A stretch of 64,000 nucleotides of DNA, taken from assembly GCA_004519485.1 (NCBI GenBank), contig CP038134.1, forward strand, positions 992,001 to 1,056,000, in the 5' to 3' direction. The notes under the pieces are model-generated. The model did no database searches and was not told the DNA's origin. It worked only from the letters and a program-made list of their open reading frames with translations. Source of the DNA: Nannochloropsis oceanica. Its lineage: Eukaryota; Sar; Eustigmatophyceae; Eustigmatales; Monodopsidaceae. Each line of letters starts with the position of its first letter. Position 1 is the stretch's first letter. Positions 1 through 11,715 of this stretch are shown in pieces. A program made the translations under genes and the position numbers.

Positions 1-3000
1 GGGGAGGGAGGACATACGTACCAGCCCAAAAGAAAGCCTTCTGTCGGACCACGTGGGGATCGGGGTCGTAGAGATAGCTGACGATGTTCGAGAGCAGGAA
101 GGAGTAGGCCGGAAATGTGCAGCCATTGACCACCGCCCTGAAGAACAAAGGGGAAAGGAAGGGAGAAAAGAAAGGAGGGAGGGAGGGAGAGGGGGGAAAG
201 TCAGCAAGCAGCGGTGAAAGGAGCGAGGGAAGAAGAGGTCTGAAATGGATGGAGGAGCGAGGAAAGGAAGGAAGCAGTAAGTGAGGGAGGGCAGAAGGGA
301 GGGTGGTTATGCGGGGCCTACATGGTCAGGGCGAGGCCCACCCACTTCCACTCGGGGCGGGAAAGATTCCAGAGACGGTTGCGGTCGACTTTGTCTAAAG
401 TAGAGTCATCAGACGCATTGCTCTTCACCACCACGGAAGACGGATTGCTGATGTTGTGGTGACTGCGAGGTTTCTTGGGCGAAATAAGCATATCCTCCTC
501 CCCTTCGTCCTCCTCCTCCTTCGTCTTCTTGCCGCTCATTTTCTTATTCGCCGCCGCCACAGTTGCCGCTGCAGAATCAGCAGCAGCGCCAGCAGAAGCG
601 GCATTGCCATTCAAGTAATTGGAGCTCGTCACCCGGCTCCCCATCCCCGATCCAAACGAGGCCGTGGACGATGTACGGGACATCCCGCCCTCCTTCCCTC
701 CCTCGAAATTTGGCAACGTCTGCAGGCGGACCAGGCCCCGGTAATGCCCTTGTTCCATGGCCATCAGCTCGTCGTGTTTCCCTTGCTCGACGATGCGGCC
801 CTTGCGAAGGACGACAATCACGTCGGCATTGCGGATGGTGGAGAGGCTATGGACGAGGGAAGGAGGAAGAGAGGGAGGGAAGGAAAGAGGGAGGAAAATA
901 CATAAATTAAATATATACGTATGTATAGGTGGGTGCGGGTGGGTGGGCGACCCCAAGAAATGTCGTGACGAGCACAATACATCATCCCAAGTTCGACTGC
1001 AAGCTATCCCTACCGGTGAGCGACGATGATGGTGGTGCGTCGGCGCATAGCCACCAATTTATCGAGCGCTTCTTGGACCACTTTCTCTGATTTGTTGTCC
1101 AATGCCGACGTCGCCTCGTCCTGTGCACAAGAAGGAAAGGAGAGGGAAAATTAGACAAATGTAATTCAGTACGCGGTACTATCTCTCTCACACACTATCT
1201 CCTTACCAACAATAAGATTGCTGGGTCTTTGATGATGGCCCGCGCAATTGAAATTCGCTGGCGCTGTCCCCCCGAAAGCTGCACGCCCATCTCTCCGACC
1301 GTCGTTGCGTAGCCATCGGGAAACGACATGATGAAATCATGTGCTGATAGGGAGGGGAGAGAGGGGAGGGAGGGCAGAAAGGAATGAGAGAAGGAGACAA
1401 AAGTGAGCTGAGCATTTGCGCCAGGAGGATGACTTAAACGAATCTAAGGAAATTGAGAAAGGAGAACAAGAGGGAGGGAAGAAAGGAGGGAGGGAGATGG
1501 GAGCCGAACCGAGCAAAGGGAGGTGCTCTTACCATTCGCCGCTTTCGCTGCTTCCACAATCTGCGCCATAGGCACTCCTCCCACAGCGTGCTCCTTCCCT
1601 CCCTCCTTCTCCCCCTCCGGCATCGTCACCGTCTTCATCGACCCATACGCAATATTTTGGGCAATGCTCGTAGCGAACAAAGTCGGCTCCTGACTCACCA
1701 ACCCCACCTGCCCCCTCCAATACTTCAAATTCAATTTTTTTATTTCCGTTCCATCCACCAGAACCTCCCCCTCACTAGGGTCATAGAACCTTTCCATCAA
1801 GTTGACGACCGTGCTCTTCCCCGAGCCCGACGACCCCACCAACGCCACCGTCTGTCCCGGCTCCACAACGAGAGAGAACCCTTGGAAAATAGGCGCATCT
1901 GGGCGTGTGGGATAAGTGAACGACACGTCCTTGAACTCTATTTTGCCTTGGACATGCTCTAATTTCTCCCCTGATTGGTCTTCGCTATCGATGGCGGGGA
2001 TGCGTGTCACGATTTCAATCAATTTGGCAGCAGCGCCTTTGGCTTCGGCCACGGCGGAGAGCTGGGGCCCGCATTGCCCGATGCTCATGGAGGCGAAGAG
2101 TATGGACCAGAAGACGACAAGGACGTCACCGCCGTTTATGTTGCAAGTGCCGGCTTCCACGCACTCGGGGTGGGCCTCATGGTCGTCGACTGGGAGTGAA
2201 GAGAGGGAGGGAAGGGAGGGAGGGAGGGAGGGAGAGACGGAAGGGAGGGAGGGAGGGAGAGAAGAAAGGGAGAGAGGGAGAGAAGGGAGGGAGGGAGGGA
2301 TAATAGAGGTTAGTAATGCAGCATACATGGCTTGCAGAAGAAAGTTATCAAACCTTTATTCCCTCCTTCCAACCCTCCCATTTCACCTGCCCTCTCGTCC
2401 ACTTACCAATCTCCTTGGCACCGAACCACATCCCAAGGCCGTAGCTTGCAAAAATAATAAAAAGCACCGTCCCGAGGCCCTGGGCTATAGCCCGCCCGCT
2501 TTTCACTCCGATGCTCTGCGCCTTGAGAATTTTCACCGTATATCTGAAGGAAGGGAGGGAAGAGGGGGAGGAAGGAAGGAAGGAAGGAGGGCAAGAATTA
2601 GAAGAAAACGATTCTCCTGTGTTTGTCCACTGAGGTACCAGTCAAGCCATTCCTCCGTCCCCCTCTCCTTCCCTCCTTCCCTCCTTCCCTCCTTCCTTAC
2701 CTATCTGCCTCCCTCCTTTCCCCCGTAAACGCCGCCACTGTCCGGATCGACGAGATAGCCTGTTCTGCGACGCTGCCTGCCTCTGCATACAGCTTCTGAC
2801 CCAGTGTCGTCAATTTCCCCACGGCGCCAAAGAGGAAAGCGGCCGACACGCCGAGAAGAGGTACCACAGAACACATGACTAGGGCAAGCTTCCACCCTAA
2901 AAGTATAAGAAGAAAGAGAGGTGGAAAGGGTCGGATAAGCGGATTAGTAGCTGGTCGTGCTTTCCTTATGCACTCTCTCTCCCTCCCTCCATCCCTTCCT

Positions 3001-4593
3001 TCCCATCTACTATCTAACCTTTGCTGAAGCCAATCACGAACCCAGCCACAAAGGTTGCAAAAAACTGGACCCCCAGACCCATCTTTTCGCCGATCCCTTG
3101 TTGTACCAGCAACGTGTCGCCCTGTTGTGTTTGTTTGTGTGATGTAGCGATTTGTTGGTATTTGCGGGTGCATGGTGCGGTTGGTGTTGTGACTAGTTGA
3201 CGTGGAGTGGAGTCGGTGTTGCGGGATATACACCAAGCAACATAGTAGCCGAGATCAAAATATCGTACCTTTATCCTCGTGGAAAGCTGTCCGGAATTGC
3301 CTTGGTCGAACCAACCAATTTCTTGCCGGAGAACAGCTGCGAGAAACTGCTCGCGCATTTTCCGAACCTGCCTCTCAGCGGCAATCGAAAAACAGGAGCT
3401 TTGCACGAAATTGATGACGAGGGACACGGTCGCCAGGCCGATAAATAATAGAGAGTACCTAGTGGCATTGTGTCTCCGTTCTTCGTCCGGTCCCACGTTG
3501 ATGGCGTTGATAGTGTTGCTGAAAATGAGGGCGAAGATCGGCATGATGCATCCTGTGCCCACAGCGGCCAGGCTGCCCACGCACATGAGAAGAATGTCGA
3601 CGCGATCCGCGAAGTAAAAGAGCATTTTCAACGGGACAGGGGCCAAGGGATCATCGGATTTTTGGTCGTCCGTGCTGCTACTGCTGCTGCTGCTGCCAGT
3701 GGTTGTGCTGGCGGCTTCTTGGTGCTTGCTCTCCTGGATTGATGCATGTGAGTCATGGCAACGACAGGTCAGTTTACACGCGTGAACAAGCGTTTTTGTA
3801 GCAGGGGAAAATACGTGGGAAACTCGATTTATTCCCTCGTCTGTCCATTATTGATTTACCTCGTCCAAGGACAGGAGCACGTAGTCTGCATGGGCCTTGT
3901 CGCAGGCAGCCGGGGCGGAGCCTGCGGGCCCACCGCTATTGCGATGCAGCTGAGTAAGGAAATGGGACAAATGCAAGGAAGGGTGACGAGAAGAAAAGAA
4001 ATGTTGAGATTAGCAGGAGAAAATGGAGATTGAGACGCGGAAAGCTTAAAGACTGAGGGGGGAGGTACGAGAAAGTAGGAGCGCCCGTGATCACAAAACT
4101 CATCATCATTGCGACGCCTTGCCATGCGAGGTTACAAAAAGGTACACTGGGTAGTATGTGCAACTTCTGCTGCTATTGGCACGGCTCAAGAGACCACCTT
4201 ATGCATGCTGACAAATACGTTCGAAGAAGGGAGTCCAGTCCTGCCAGCACGGGCGAAGCACGCCCAAGGCAGCGGCTGGAACCAAAACCAGTCCCACGCA
4301 CGATACACAGGCACACTCATCACTCCGATGGGGTGTCCATTGCCAGAGACTACGCCCCCTTGCCGCCAAAAGTCGCAACTCCACGCGTCACTCGTTCCTT
4401 TCTTTGGCAGGCATTCGCATAAAACCAAGGCAAGCATCGACCGCTTGATCCATGGCGACCGCAACCCCTATGTCCCCCCACTTTCCACGTATAGCATCTT
4501 CCGGGCATTTACAACACGTACCTCCTCCTTACTCCCCTCCTCCGCGCGGTCGCTACCCAGGAGGGGCTGCTCCGCTTCTTTCTGCGGTGCCAT
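1..4593 (-). CDS. ABC transporter B family (MDR/P-glycoprotein type), N-terminal half, partial
   Basis: Full-size ABCB-type exporter cut by the left edge. My exons (minus strand, high to low) are 4593-4522, 3949-3860, 3733-3269, 3121-3019, 2896-2701, 2543-2407, 2189-1533, 1343-1207, 1120-1014, 846-322 and 137 to about 21; phases agree throughout, giving about 868 residues. Order: a short acidic N-terminus ([15 protein letters not shown]), a first transmembrane domain starting near [13 protein letters not shown], then the first nucleotide-binding domain with Walker [10 protein letters not shown], the Q-loop in [11 protein letters not shown], signature LSGGQRQR, Walker [13 protein letters not shown] and the H-loop in IIVAHR. 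A Ser/Ala-rich linker follows, and the last exon begins the second membrane domain. The nucleotide-binding domain carries an extra stretch of about 20 residues after NIAYG. The family exports lipids or small molecules at the plasma membrane or organelle membranes; the substrate cannot be told. An in-frame ATG upstream (near 4860) is less likely. Confidence 0.9.
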
Positions 4594-5615
4594 GTCTGTA
4601 CATGTGCGTGGTGTTCGTCGGGGGCGGTCAGAAGGATCGATGAGATACAAGACAAGGAAGGCTGTATAGAACGATGGTTGGACGACCAGGGGCATCTCGT
4701 CTGGCGACCGTGTTAACTGAGTCTGGCGTTCCATGAATTGCGTGAGCTGAGACCGAGAGAGACAAGAGAGCAGCACTGGCAGGGGTACACGCACTTCCCA
4801 CGTCACGTCGTTGTCGCCGACTGCTGAGCTTTGCCGTTGAGAGCAGAGAGAAACTTCCATATGATGGAAAGTAACTAGTAACAGGGAGTGTATGAACTTG
4901 ATATTTCGATGTGGAGACAGAAAAAAAATAAGTGATTCGATTGCAATGGCGGAAGCTCTGGTTGGCTCACTGGAAAGGGAGTGGAGTTAAGTTGAGATAG
5001 ATGGCTTGATTGTCTTGATGTGAGATGGGAACGAAGCACATTCATGTCTCAAGTCTATCGAAAGAACTTGTTGTTCAATCATATTCTAATAAGCGCGCGT
5101 ACAACCGTCGATAAATGTGGTGGATGAGATTGTGGGTGGCCGCGGGGGAACTAAATATCCCAAGGGAATGGGAATGGTTGATAAAAAGGGAAAATATGTA
5201 ACCTCCTGCCCCGAGGACTGCAGGCATACAGGCTAAACCAGAAACCAAATGAGGCCGATTGGGTTGTCTATAGTTTGCATCGAGGATTTTTTTTATGCCA
5301 TGGCTTGGCTATCTCTCCTTGCTATGGCTGACTGCCGTGCGCGTAATTGAAATTGATGCTTCGCGTCCAGATGGAGAGCATACCGCACAGCAACAACCAC
5401 CTGTCGCGCACTGCTTCCTTCGCGCGTCGATCTGGCCGGGGAATACGTATCGTGGTAATGCCACTGTCATTCCTTCTTTTTTTACATTTCAAATCACAAA
5501 TTTGAAGTTCCTCATCAAGCTGATGGCCTCAAGACCCATCCACCCGCTCACCCTCGTCTCGTCTTGCCCGTATCTATTTCATGATGACTGCTCTTCTTCT
5601 CAACTGCTATTCTTC
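4594..5615. other. Intergenic region upstream of the ABC transporter
   Basis: About 1 kb, more AT-rich than its surroundings, between the ABC transporter start and the end of the mL43 gene, both on the minus strand. It should hold the ABC promoter and 5' UTR plus the mL43 3' UTR. A 153-codon plus-strand open frame begins at 5295 but runs antisense into the mL43 last exon, so I do not call it. No repeat or RNA gene seen. Confidence 0.5.
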
Positions 5616-6514
5616 TCACGCTTCCGGGCCGTGCTCCAACGTAACTTTCTCCTTGTGCAGTGGCATGCGCGGATCCCACATTCCCTGTATTTTTTCAGGA
5701 ATAAATTGCTTTGGGTTACATATATCCGTGTGGTTGCCAAGACAGAAGCCATGTAGCTAGGAGCATCTCAACAATTACATTCGGCACTCTCTATGAATCT
5801 CTATTCCTACATTTCATCCATCTCCCTTCTCCCTCACTCCCTACCTGAATGCTAGGCAGTCTCGACACCACCGGCTTCCGCAAGGGCTTGACTTTCCTAC
5901 CAGTGGTATTTCGCAGAGCAAGAATTACCGCCTCCACATCCTCCGCCGTTTCGGCCGTCCGAACACATACTACCTTGGGCTCCCCGAAGGCTGTGCGAAA
6001 GATAGAGAGGAAAGGAAGAAAGGGAGGGAGGAAGCTGGATGAGGTGGTGGTGATGGCGGTGGAAGCGAGAGACACTGTCTCCCAAGAATGAAGACGACCT
6101 GGCAAACTTACGACAGGTACTTTTCCAACCGTTCAGTCCTGTTTTCATTCCCATTTCTTTCTGTTCGTGTCCACCTTCCTCGCGTCTAATCCACACGTAC
6201 CGTAATCGGCCTGGACCACGGGGTGTGCATTCCGTTTCAGCTCCGTCGTCACCTTGACATGCTCGTGCGCCTGTGCAAAGGCCACCAGCCGCGATCCAAT
6301 GTAGTCCCTGTGGTGGATGTTGCATGGTGGGCGAACTGCGCCTGAGACTTGTCTGCCGCCGTCTACTAAGGGGCGTCTACCACTCCTCGCCTCTCCTCAC
6401 TATACCCCTTCTCCTTCCCTTCATCCCTCCTTACCTTATGGCCCGGCTGGAGCCGTCTCGGTCCGAGTACCGTAGCAGCAAGGAACGAAGCTGGGGCACA
6501 CCACGTATGCTCAT
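5616..6514 (-). CDS. MRPL43: Mitochondrial large ribosomal subunit protein mL43
   Basis: Four exons on the minus strand (6514-6435, 6307-6201, 5990-5845, 5684-5616) join in phase to a 133-residue protein, about the size of fungal mL43. It belongs to the L51/S25/CI-B8 thioredoxin-like fold family. Diagnostic stretches are RYSDRDGSSRAIRDYI at the N-terminus, VTTELKRNAHPVVQADYG, EPKVVCVR, and the C-terminal VVSRLPSIQ/GMWDPRMPL, which is split by the last intron. mL43 sits in the mitochondrial large ribosomal subunit. No separate presequence is visible, which is usual for this family. The gene is divergent from the golgin gene over about 0.5 kb. The small NADH dehydrogenase subunit of the same fold is an alternative, but the GGSSR-like motif and the PSIQG tail favour mL43. 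Confidence 0.88.
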
Positions 6515-7020
6515 TTGCCCGGCTGCGGTGTGCAGAGATGGTGGCTGGTGGAAGTATCTGCGTGCGTCGCCTTTGGATGATGTTGATAATGAATGAGTAA
6601 GGCAGGGTTTGCTTATTTGTGCCCAAGAGATGAGCGAAAACGACAGAGCCGCCAAGCATTCATCGCCTTCACCCACAGACAAGCAAGACCTTGCTACAGA
6701 CACAATTTGTGGCTGTATGTTCACAGGTGGCTAGTCGGGAAATGCTAGCTCTGCGGTCTCAAGCCGTCATCGCCCACTCGGTCGCCCGAAAAATCAAGCA
6801 CGCCTCTACCGCCCGAAAATGGCCACACTTAATTTGTCCCTCCTTGTACAAGAACCCTTGCCTCTCTCCACTCCTGCTCACCCTTCTCACGACATTAACC
6901 CCCTGCGTGCCTACAGGCAGTCTTGCTTGAACCTTGTTTCATCCCAAGGAACCAAAAGGGCGAGCAAGCCAGTCGACCATCATCTTATGCCTGCCCTTGG
7001 TGGCCCAGCCCGCCTCAACG
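6515..7020. promoter_or_regulatory. Divergent promoter region, mL43 and golgin
   Basis: About 500 bp between the start codons of two divergently transcribed genes; by position it must hold both promoters and 5' UTRs. No TATA box or clear operator recognised. Confidence 0.45.
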
Positions 7021-8049
7021 ATGAGTGTCCCGTCAAGGCAGCCCGTCGCGGCAATGGAGGATCCTTTAACCATGTCAGCATCAGCGTCGTCGGCAAATAT
7101 GAGCATCAGCACTAGTGTCTCCAACTCCTCCAGCTCCAAGGCTAAGACGATGGCCGAGACGACGGCTGCCACCTTGCTGCGGAGCTTGGGCAGTAGCAGC
7201 AGTAGCCGCAGTGGAAGTGGCAGCAGTCCAGCCAATATTCTCACATCCGCACCGCCTCGCAACAAACGGTTGGGAACCCTTTCCTCCTTTGGTAAAGAAA
7301 TAGGTAGTTTCTTCCAGCAGCAAGCTTCTTCGGCCGCTGCCTCCACCTTGTCAAGCAGTGGAAGCGGAAGCGGTGGCGAAAAAAGCCCCTTGGCTATCGA
7401 GCCCGACATTTCTCGCGAAGACCTGATGCACCTATGCTTGAAACTCAACAAATGTCTGAGGAATCTTGAAAACAATTTCACCGAGCAGAAGAAAGCTCAA
7501 AATGAGGCCGCGGCGCAGAGGGATGAATTGCTGGGGTTTGTGGTGACGGAAGTGTTGAGGAAGGGCGTACCCTCCGAGGGCCTGCAAATATCCTTGCCGG
7601 ACCTTCAGCGAGAGTGGGCAGAGAGGGAGGAGGAAAGGAACATGACTTTGCAGAGCATGCAGCAGCAGCATCGGGATTACGTTCAAGCGAAGGAGCAGGA
7701 GATCCGTCTATTGATGTCTACCTTCTCCACATCCGCCACCACCACCCCGTCCTCGAAGCCCTCATCCGCATCCACGCCTCCCTCCACCACTGACAAACAC
7801 GAGCAGCAGCAGAATGTCCGGCAGCTTGTCTTGGAAATTGAAGAGAGCAGAGCAGCCCAGGTAGCAAAAGAGAAGGAGACGGAGAGCTTGCGCAAAGAGC
7901 TGCAGGAGCACATCAAGGCCTTAGAGGAAGAGAAGGATGTGGTCATATCGCTGCAAAATCAATTAGCGACGATAAAGACGCAGCATGAGACGCAGAAAAG
8001 GGAGGAGAGGGAGGAGGAGGAGGAGGAGGAGGAGGAGGAGGAAGGAAAT

Positions 8050-8082
<33 letters not shown>

Positions 8083-9861
8083 CAGCAACAGCAGCAGCAG
8101 CATAAACTACTTCCACCACCGCTGTCACCGTCACCCCTCTTGTTACAAAATGAAAAAGAAGAGAAAGCCGCCCTGACCCTCCTCCTCACCCTCCAACAAG
8201 ACCTCGATCTCAAAACCCAGCGAATCGCCACCCTGGAAGAACAGCTGGGGGCCTCCTCTGTCCTCCTGCACCAAAAGGAATTGACTCTCGAAGAGCTCCG
8301 TCTCTCCCTCTCCCACCACCAGCAGCAGCATCACGAGCTCGCCTCCTCCCTCCAGACCTCGCAGTATGCCCTCCAAGAAGCACTGCACGAAAAAGAGACG
8401 CTGCTAGAGCAGCAGCAGAAAGCGAACGAACGGCGCTCCCAACTCGATGAGGTCCGCTCAGCCCTGTCAGAGAAAAATGGGATAGTCCAAAGGTTGAAAG
8501 AAGATCTGGATAAGGCCGAGCAACTGCGCGCGAACGATGCCACACAGATGGCACAGTTAGAAGGGGGGGCTCAGGAAATGATGCGAGAAATGAAGGCCCT
8601 GAGGGAGGCAGTAAAGGAGGGCGAGGGGATAGTAGCAGGCCTGAAACACGACCTTGACCTCTGTAAGCAAAAGGCCGCGGATGCCAAAACGGCGCAAGCA
8701 CGCGCAGAAGCAGAACAGCAACATAGTAAGTCCGAGGTTGAAAAAGAGATATGGGCCCAAAAAGAAGCCTTCTCGCTTCAACACCAACAACAACGCGAGG
8801 CCCACGCCGCCGAACTGACCACCCTCCGACGCGACAACCAAAAAAAGACTTCCCTGGCCCAAACCCTCCTCCAAGAAAAGGAAGCCCAACTCCAGCAGCT
8901 TACCCACCAGCTCACCACCCTCCAAGCCGACCTCTCCTCCGGCGCCCATGCCGACAGCGCAATAATGATACTTGCCAGTAAACAGTCCCTTCGCGACACC
9001 AAACAACAAGCCGAAGTCGAATCGTTTAAAATCAGTCTCAAAAGGCTCCAAGAAGCGCTGGCACAAAAAGATTTAGAATGTGCACAGCTAGCCGCCGCGC
9101 ATGCCTCGCTCACCAGGGCGAGCGTTGGCCGTCGGCAGGTGCAGCAGCGGGAAGGGTGTAACCTCGAATACCTGAAAAATGTGGTGGTTGACTATCTCTC
9201 CTTTCCTCCCGGAGCTGTTTCTGAGAAGGAATCATTAGAGCGGGTGCTTGCGACTTTGTTGGTTTTCACACCGCAGGACCAGAGGAAGATCAAGGAAGGA
9301 AGGGAGAGAGTGAGAGGGGGCGGATTGGCCTCATGGTTGCTGGTGCCACCAGGGAGGCCAATTAATTACATCGCGCCAATGGGCAGGCCGAGGGTGGCGG
9401 GGAGGAGGGAGGGAGGGAGGGAGGGGGGCAGGCCGGGCGCGATGGTTTTGACGGGTGGACAACAGCAACAGCAGCAGCGAGGTGAGCCTCGTTTGAACGC
9501 TCCGGCCGCTGGTGCAGGAGTAGGGATGGGAGGAGGGAGGGAGGGAAGAGAAGCAGGAGGGCGGACTATCAGCACCTGTCTAGATGAAGGGGAAGGGCAG
9601 GGAGGGATCGATGCGAGTGTAGGGGAGAGAAGCAGCTTGGGGAGTAGCTCTGGTTCCGTTTCCTTGAGCTCATCTGATTTTGAGAGCTTGAGTGGGCATG
9701 CCACCAAGGGAGGAAGGGGAGAAGAAGGGGAGAGGGGAGGGAGGGAGGGAGGGGTGGAGTCGCCGACGCAGCCGAGGCACGTAGGGTTGTTTTTGGGAGG
9801 GGAGGAAGGGGGGGAGGGAAGAAGGCAAAGAAAGGATGGAATACCCACTGTCTCTCTGTAG
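7021..9861 (+). CDS. GRIP-domain golgin, coiled-coil Golgi tether
   Basis: Single open exon, 946 residues from the first ATG of the frame; the frame is open further upstream but without another ATG. A Ser-rich N-terminus (residues 1-120) is followed by a conserved-looking helical block around DLMHLCLKLNKCLRN and a long coiled coil interrupted by poly-Glu and poly-Gln runs (nucleotides about 8000-8100). A GRIP domain lies at residues about 714-765: NLEYLKNVVVDYL with the Tyr that GRIP domains use to bind Arl1-GTP, then LERVLATLLVFTPQDQRKIK. GRIP golgins are tethered to the trans-Golgi by Arl1 and capture vesicles. Unusually, about 180 low-complexity residues rich in Gly, Arg, Glu and Ser follow the GRIP domain, which normally lies at the very end. 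An unseen intron near 9300 could shorten this tail. Confidence 0.85.
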
Positions 9862-10157
9862 CTTGAAGGGAAGGATAGGACGAGTCGGTCGAAAAGGAGA
9901 GAAAGCAGGGAGGGAGGGAAGGAGGGAAGTCATGATCGCTCCATCACATTAGACTGTACGAAAGAAAGCATGTACAAACCCTTCGAGACCGAATGAATGT
10001 CTTCATATATATCGCACATTAAGACAACTATAATTATACAAATACTATGATTACAGTTGGAAAAGTGCCCATCGAAGCAGATGTTTCTCCTTTCGTCTTC
10101 ACAAATGTCTACATCCCCCTTTCTTTTTCTCCTTCCCTATGCCGATCCCTTCCTTCG
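9862..10157. other. Convergent 3' regions, golgin and proteasome-like gene
   Basis: About 300 bp between two stop codons facing each other. It contains GGGA tracts and an AT-rich stretch near 10000-10050 that probably serves as polyadenylation region for one or both genes. Confidence 0.4.
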
Positions 10158-11324
10158 TTATTTTCCACCACATCTCAACAACACCTGATCCAAGGTCCCC
10201 ACCCTTCGAAACGACGACCTCGCCGCCTTTGCACACTCCACCTCCTCCGGATGCCCCACAAGGGTCGGAAAGTATTTTTGCATCCCCTCCCACAGCTTCG
10301 CCCATACCACCCCCTCCTCCTCTCCTCCCTCGTCCTCCACCCCCTCTCCCTCCCCTCCATCGTCGATACGCCCGAACGTCTCTTCCCTCGCCAACCACTC
10401 CTGCAGCTCATGTGCCACGGGATCATCCACGAGCCTTCCACCGAAAGCCTGTCCCCGCACACATAACACTAAGCCCGTCGGGTCCACCAGGTACATCTCG
10501 GCCTCTTGACACCCATCCTTTCTTCTCCCCTTATGAGGGGAGGAGGGAAAGGAAGAGAAGGGAGCTGCTACTCCTCCTCCCCCTCCTCTTTCTCGTCCTC
10601 CTTCTCTATCTTCTTCTACTCCATCTGCCACTACTCCTACTCCTGCTGTTGCTGCTACTGCTCCTCCAGCTACTGCTGTTGCCCCAGCTGCTGATGATGG
10701 TGGTGGTGAAAACGATCCACCCGAGGAAGACATGATTACCGAAATACAACATGGTGGTCTAGACCATGTCTCCTGTCCTTTTCCCCCCAATATTGCCCCC
10801 AGTCGCTGTGCCAGGCTGCGAGCAGAGATAGGATGGGCAAAAGTATGTAGGTACCTCTCTGCCTCCCGTCGCATCAGACCTAACTGGGCGAGCACGTCCC
10901 CGTCTTGCCCCTGGCAAAGACAACCAATCCCGGGCGAGACGAGATGAATCCCACTTCCTGTGCTGCTGCCGCTGCTGCTTGAATAACTGGTGCTGGTGCT
11001 GCTACTACTACTGCTACTGCTACTGCTGCTACCCTCCTTGTAGACCTCCCGCAGCGGGTTTCGCTCAGGCCGGGCACACAAGACGTAGCAAGCTTGGCGT
11101 GTCCGTACACACACACTAGGCGAAGCGAAGCGATAAGCTCCCAAACGCGCAAACTCCATTTGCGGCAGCTCTCCCTTTGCAGTAAAGCCTCCAGGAGCGC
11201 TTGTCGTTGTGCTGGGAGAGGATGAGGAGGCTGCGGAAAAACTTTGCTGGAAAACGAAGAGGAACTGCAGGAAAACGAAACAGGGCCAAAAATGCCTCCA
11301 GTAGTTGGGAGCAGTGGCGATCAT
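10158..11324 (-). CDS. Proteasome alpha-subunit-like Ntn-fold protein with possible signal peptide
   Basis: Single open exon, 388 residues from the ATG at 11324. The core follows the 20S proteasome alpha-subunit pattern: LPQMEFARLGAYRF in the place of the family's QVEYA helix, then SPGIGCLCQGQDGD matching the IGC-G-D strand-turn, LMRREAERYLHTFAHPIS matching the R-EA-Y-pI helix, LAQRLGAIL, SRPPCCISVIM matching RPFG, and MYLVDPTG matching the Y-DPSG hairpin. Low-complexity Ser, Ala and acidic segments are inserted between these blocks, so it is much longer than a normal alpha subunit (about 240-260). The N-terminus holds a hydrophobic run (FWPCFVFLQFLFVFQQSFSA) that could be a signal peptide. 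The same bases also resemble a pyrimidine tract with several acceptor-like AG sites, so an upstream coding exon replacing it is a real alternative. Family assignment is confident; location and function are not. Confidence 0.72.
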   Translation of the reverse strand: MIATAPNYWRHFWPCFVFLQFLFVFQQSFSAASSSSPSTTTSAPGGFTAKGELPQMEFARLGAYRFASPSVCVRTRQACYVLCARPERNPLREVYKEGSSSSSSSSSSSTSTSYSSSSGSSTGSGIHLVSPGIGCLCQGQDGDVLAQLGLMRREAERYLHTFAHPISARSLAQRLGAILGGKGQETWSRPPCCISVIMSSSGGSFSPPPSSAAGATAVAGGAVAATAGVGVVADGVEEDREGGRERGGGGGVAAPFSSFPSSPHKGRRKDGCQEAEMYLVDPTGLVLCVRGQAFGGRLVDDPVAHELQEWLAREETFGRIDDGGEGEGVEDEGGEEEGVVWAKLWEGMQKYFPTLVGHPEEVECAKAARSSFRRVGTLDQVLLRCGGK

Positions 11325-11715
11325 GCTTCTCCTGGTCTCTGCCTGTATGATTGTGTTTTTGCGATGTATGACGGTCAATAGAGGGCCTGCCTTCCGAAGG
11401 AACTGCTACGGGCCTGCCTGGAAGCCATCACAATCAGTCCGTTGCAGTGCGTGAGCATGTCTAATCCTCGGCCACACCTTCTCCAACACAACGACCCAAA
11501 CTACAGTGTAACAGCCTCCAACGCCTTCCTCCCACACACTGCTGTCGACAGGGTTCACCGTTGTTGCGCGACTGTAGTCCTGCGTGGCTCAGAGCCCCAT
11601 TTCCGCTTCACCGCTTTTTGTCCATCGCCGGAACGGGGTCCTTCCTCGTGTGCAATCAAGGCTTTAATCTGTCTTGACCACCTGCAGCTTGAATCTACAC
11701 ATCCCAAGTTTAAGC
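11325..11715. promoter_or_regulatory. Divergent promoter region, proteasome-like and START/PH genes
   Basis: About 390 bp between divergent start codons. If the proteasome-like gene has an upstream coding exon, it would lie here. No recognisable promoter element. Confidence 0.4.

Noticed and set aside
2200-2305. GGGA tracts as a possible CRISPR or satellite array
   Set aside because: Unit is 4 bases, irregular, and lies within an intron; there are no spacers.
5295-5756. Plus-strand open frame of 153 codons with a hydrophobic start
   Set aside because: It runs antisense across the last exon of mL43, which has clear homology and splice sites; its composition shows no domain.
10139-10735. Pro/Ser/Leu-rich plus-strand open frames opposite the proteasome-like gene
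   Set aside because: Antisense shadows of low-complexity coding sequence; the minus strand carries the recognisable domain.
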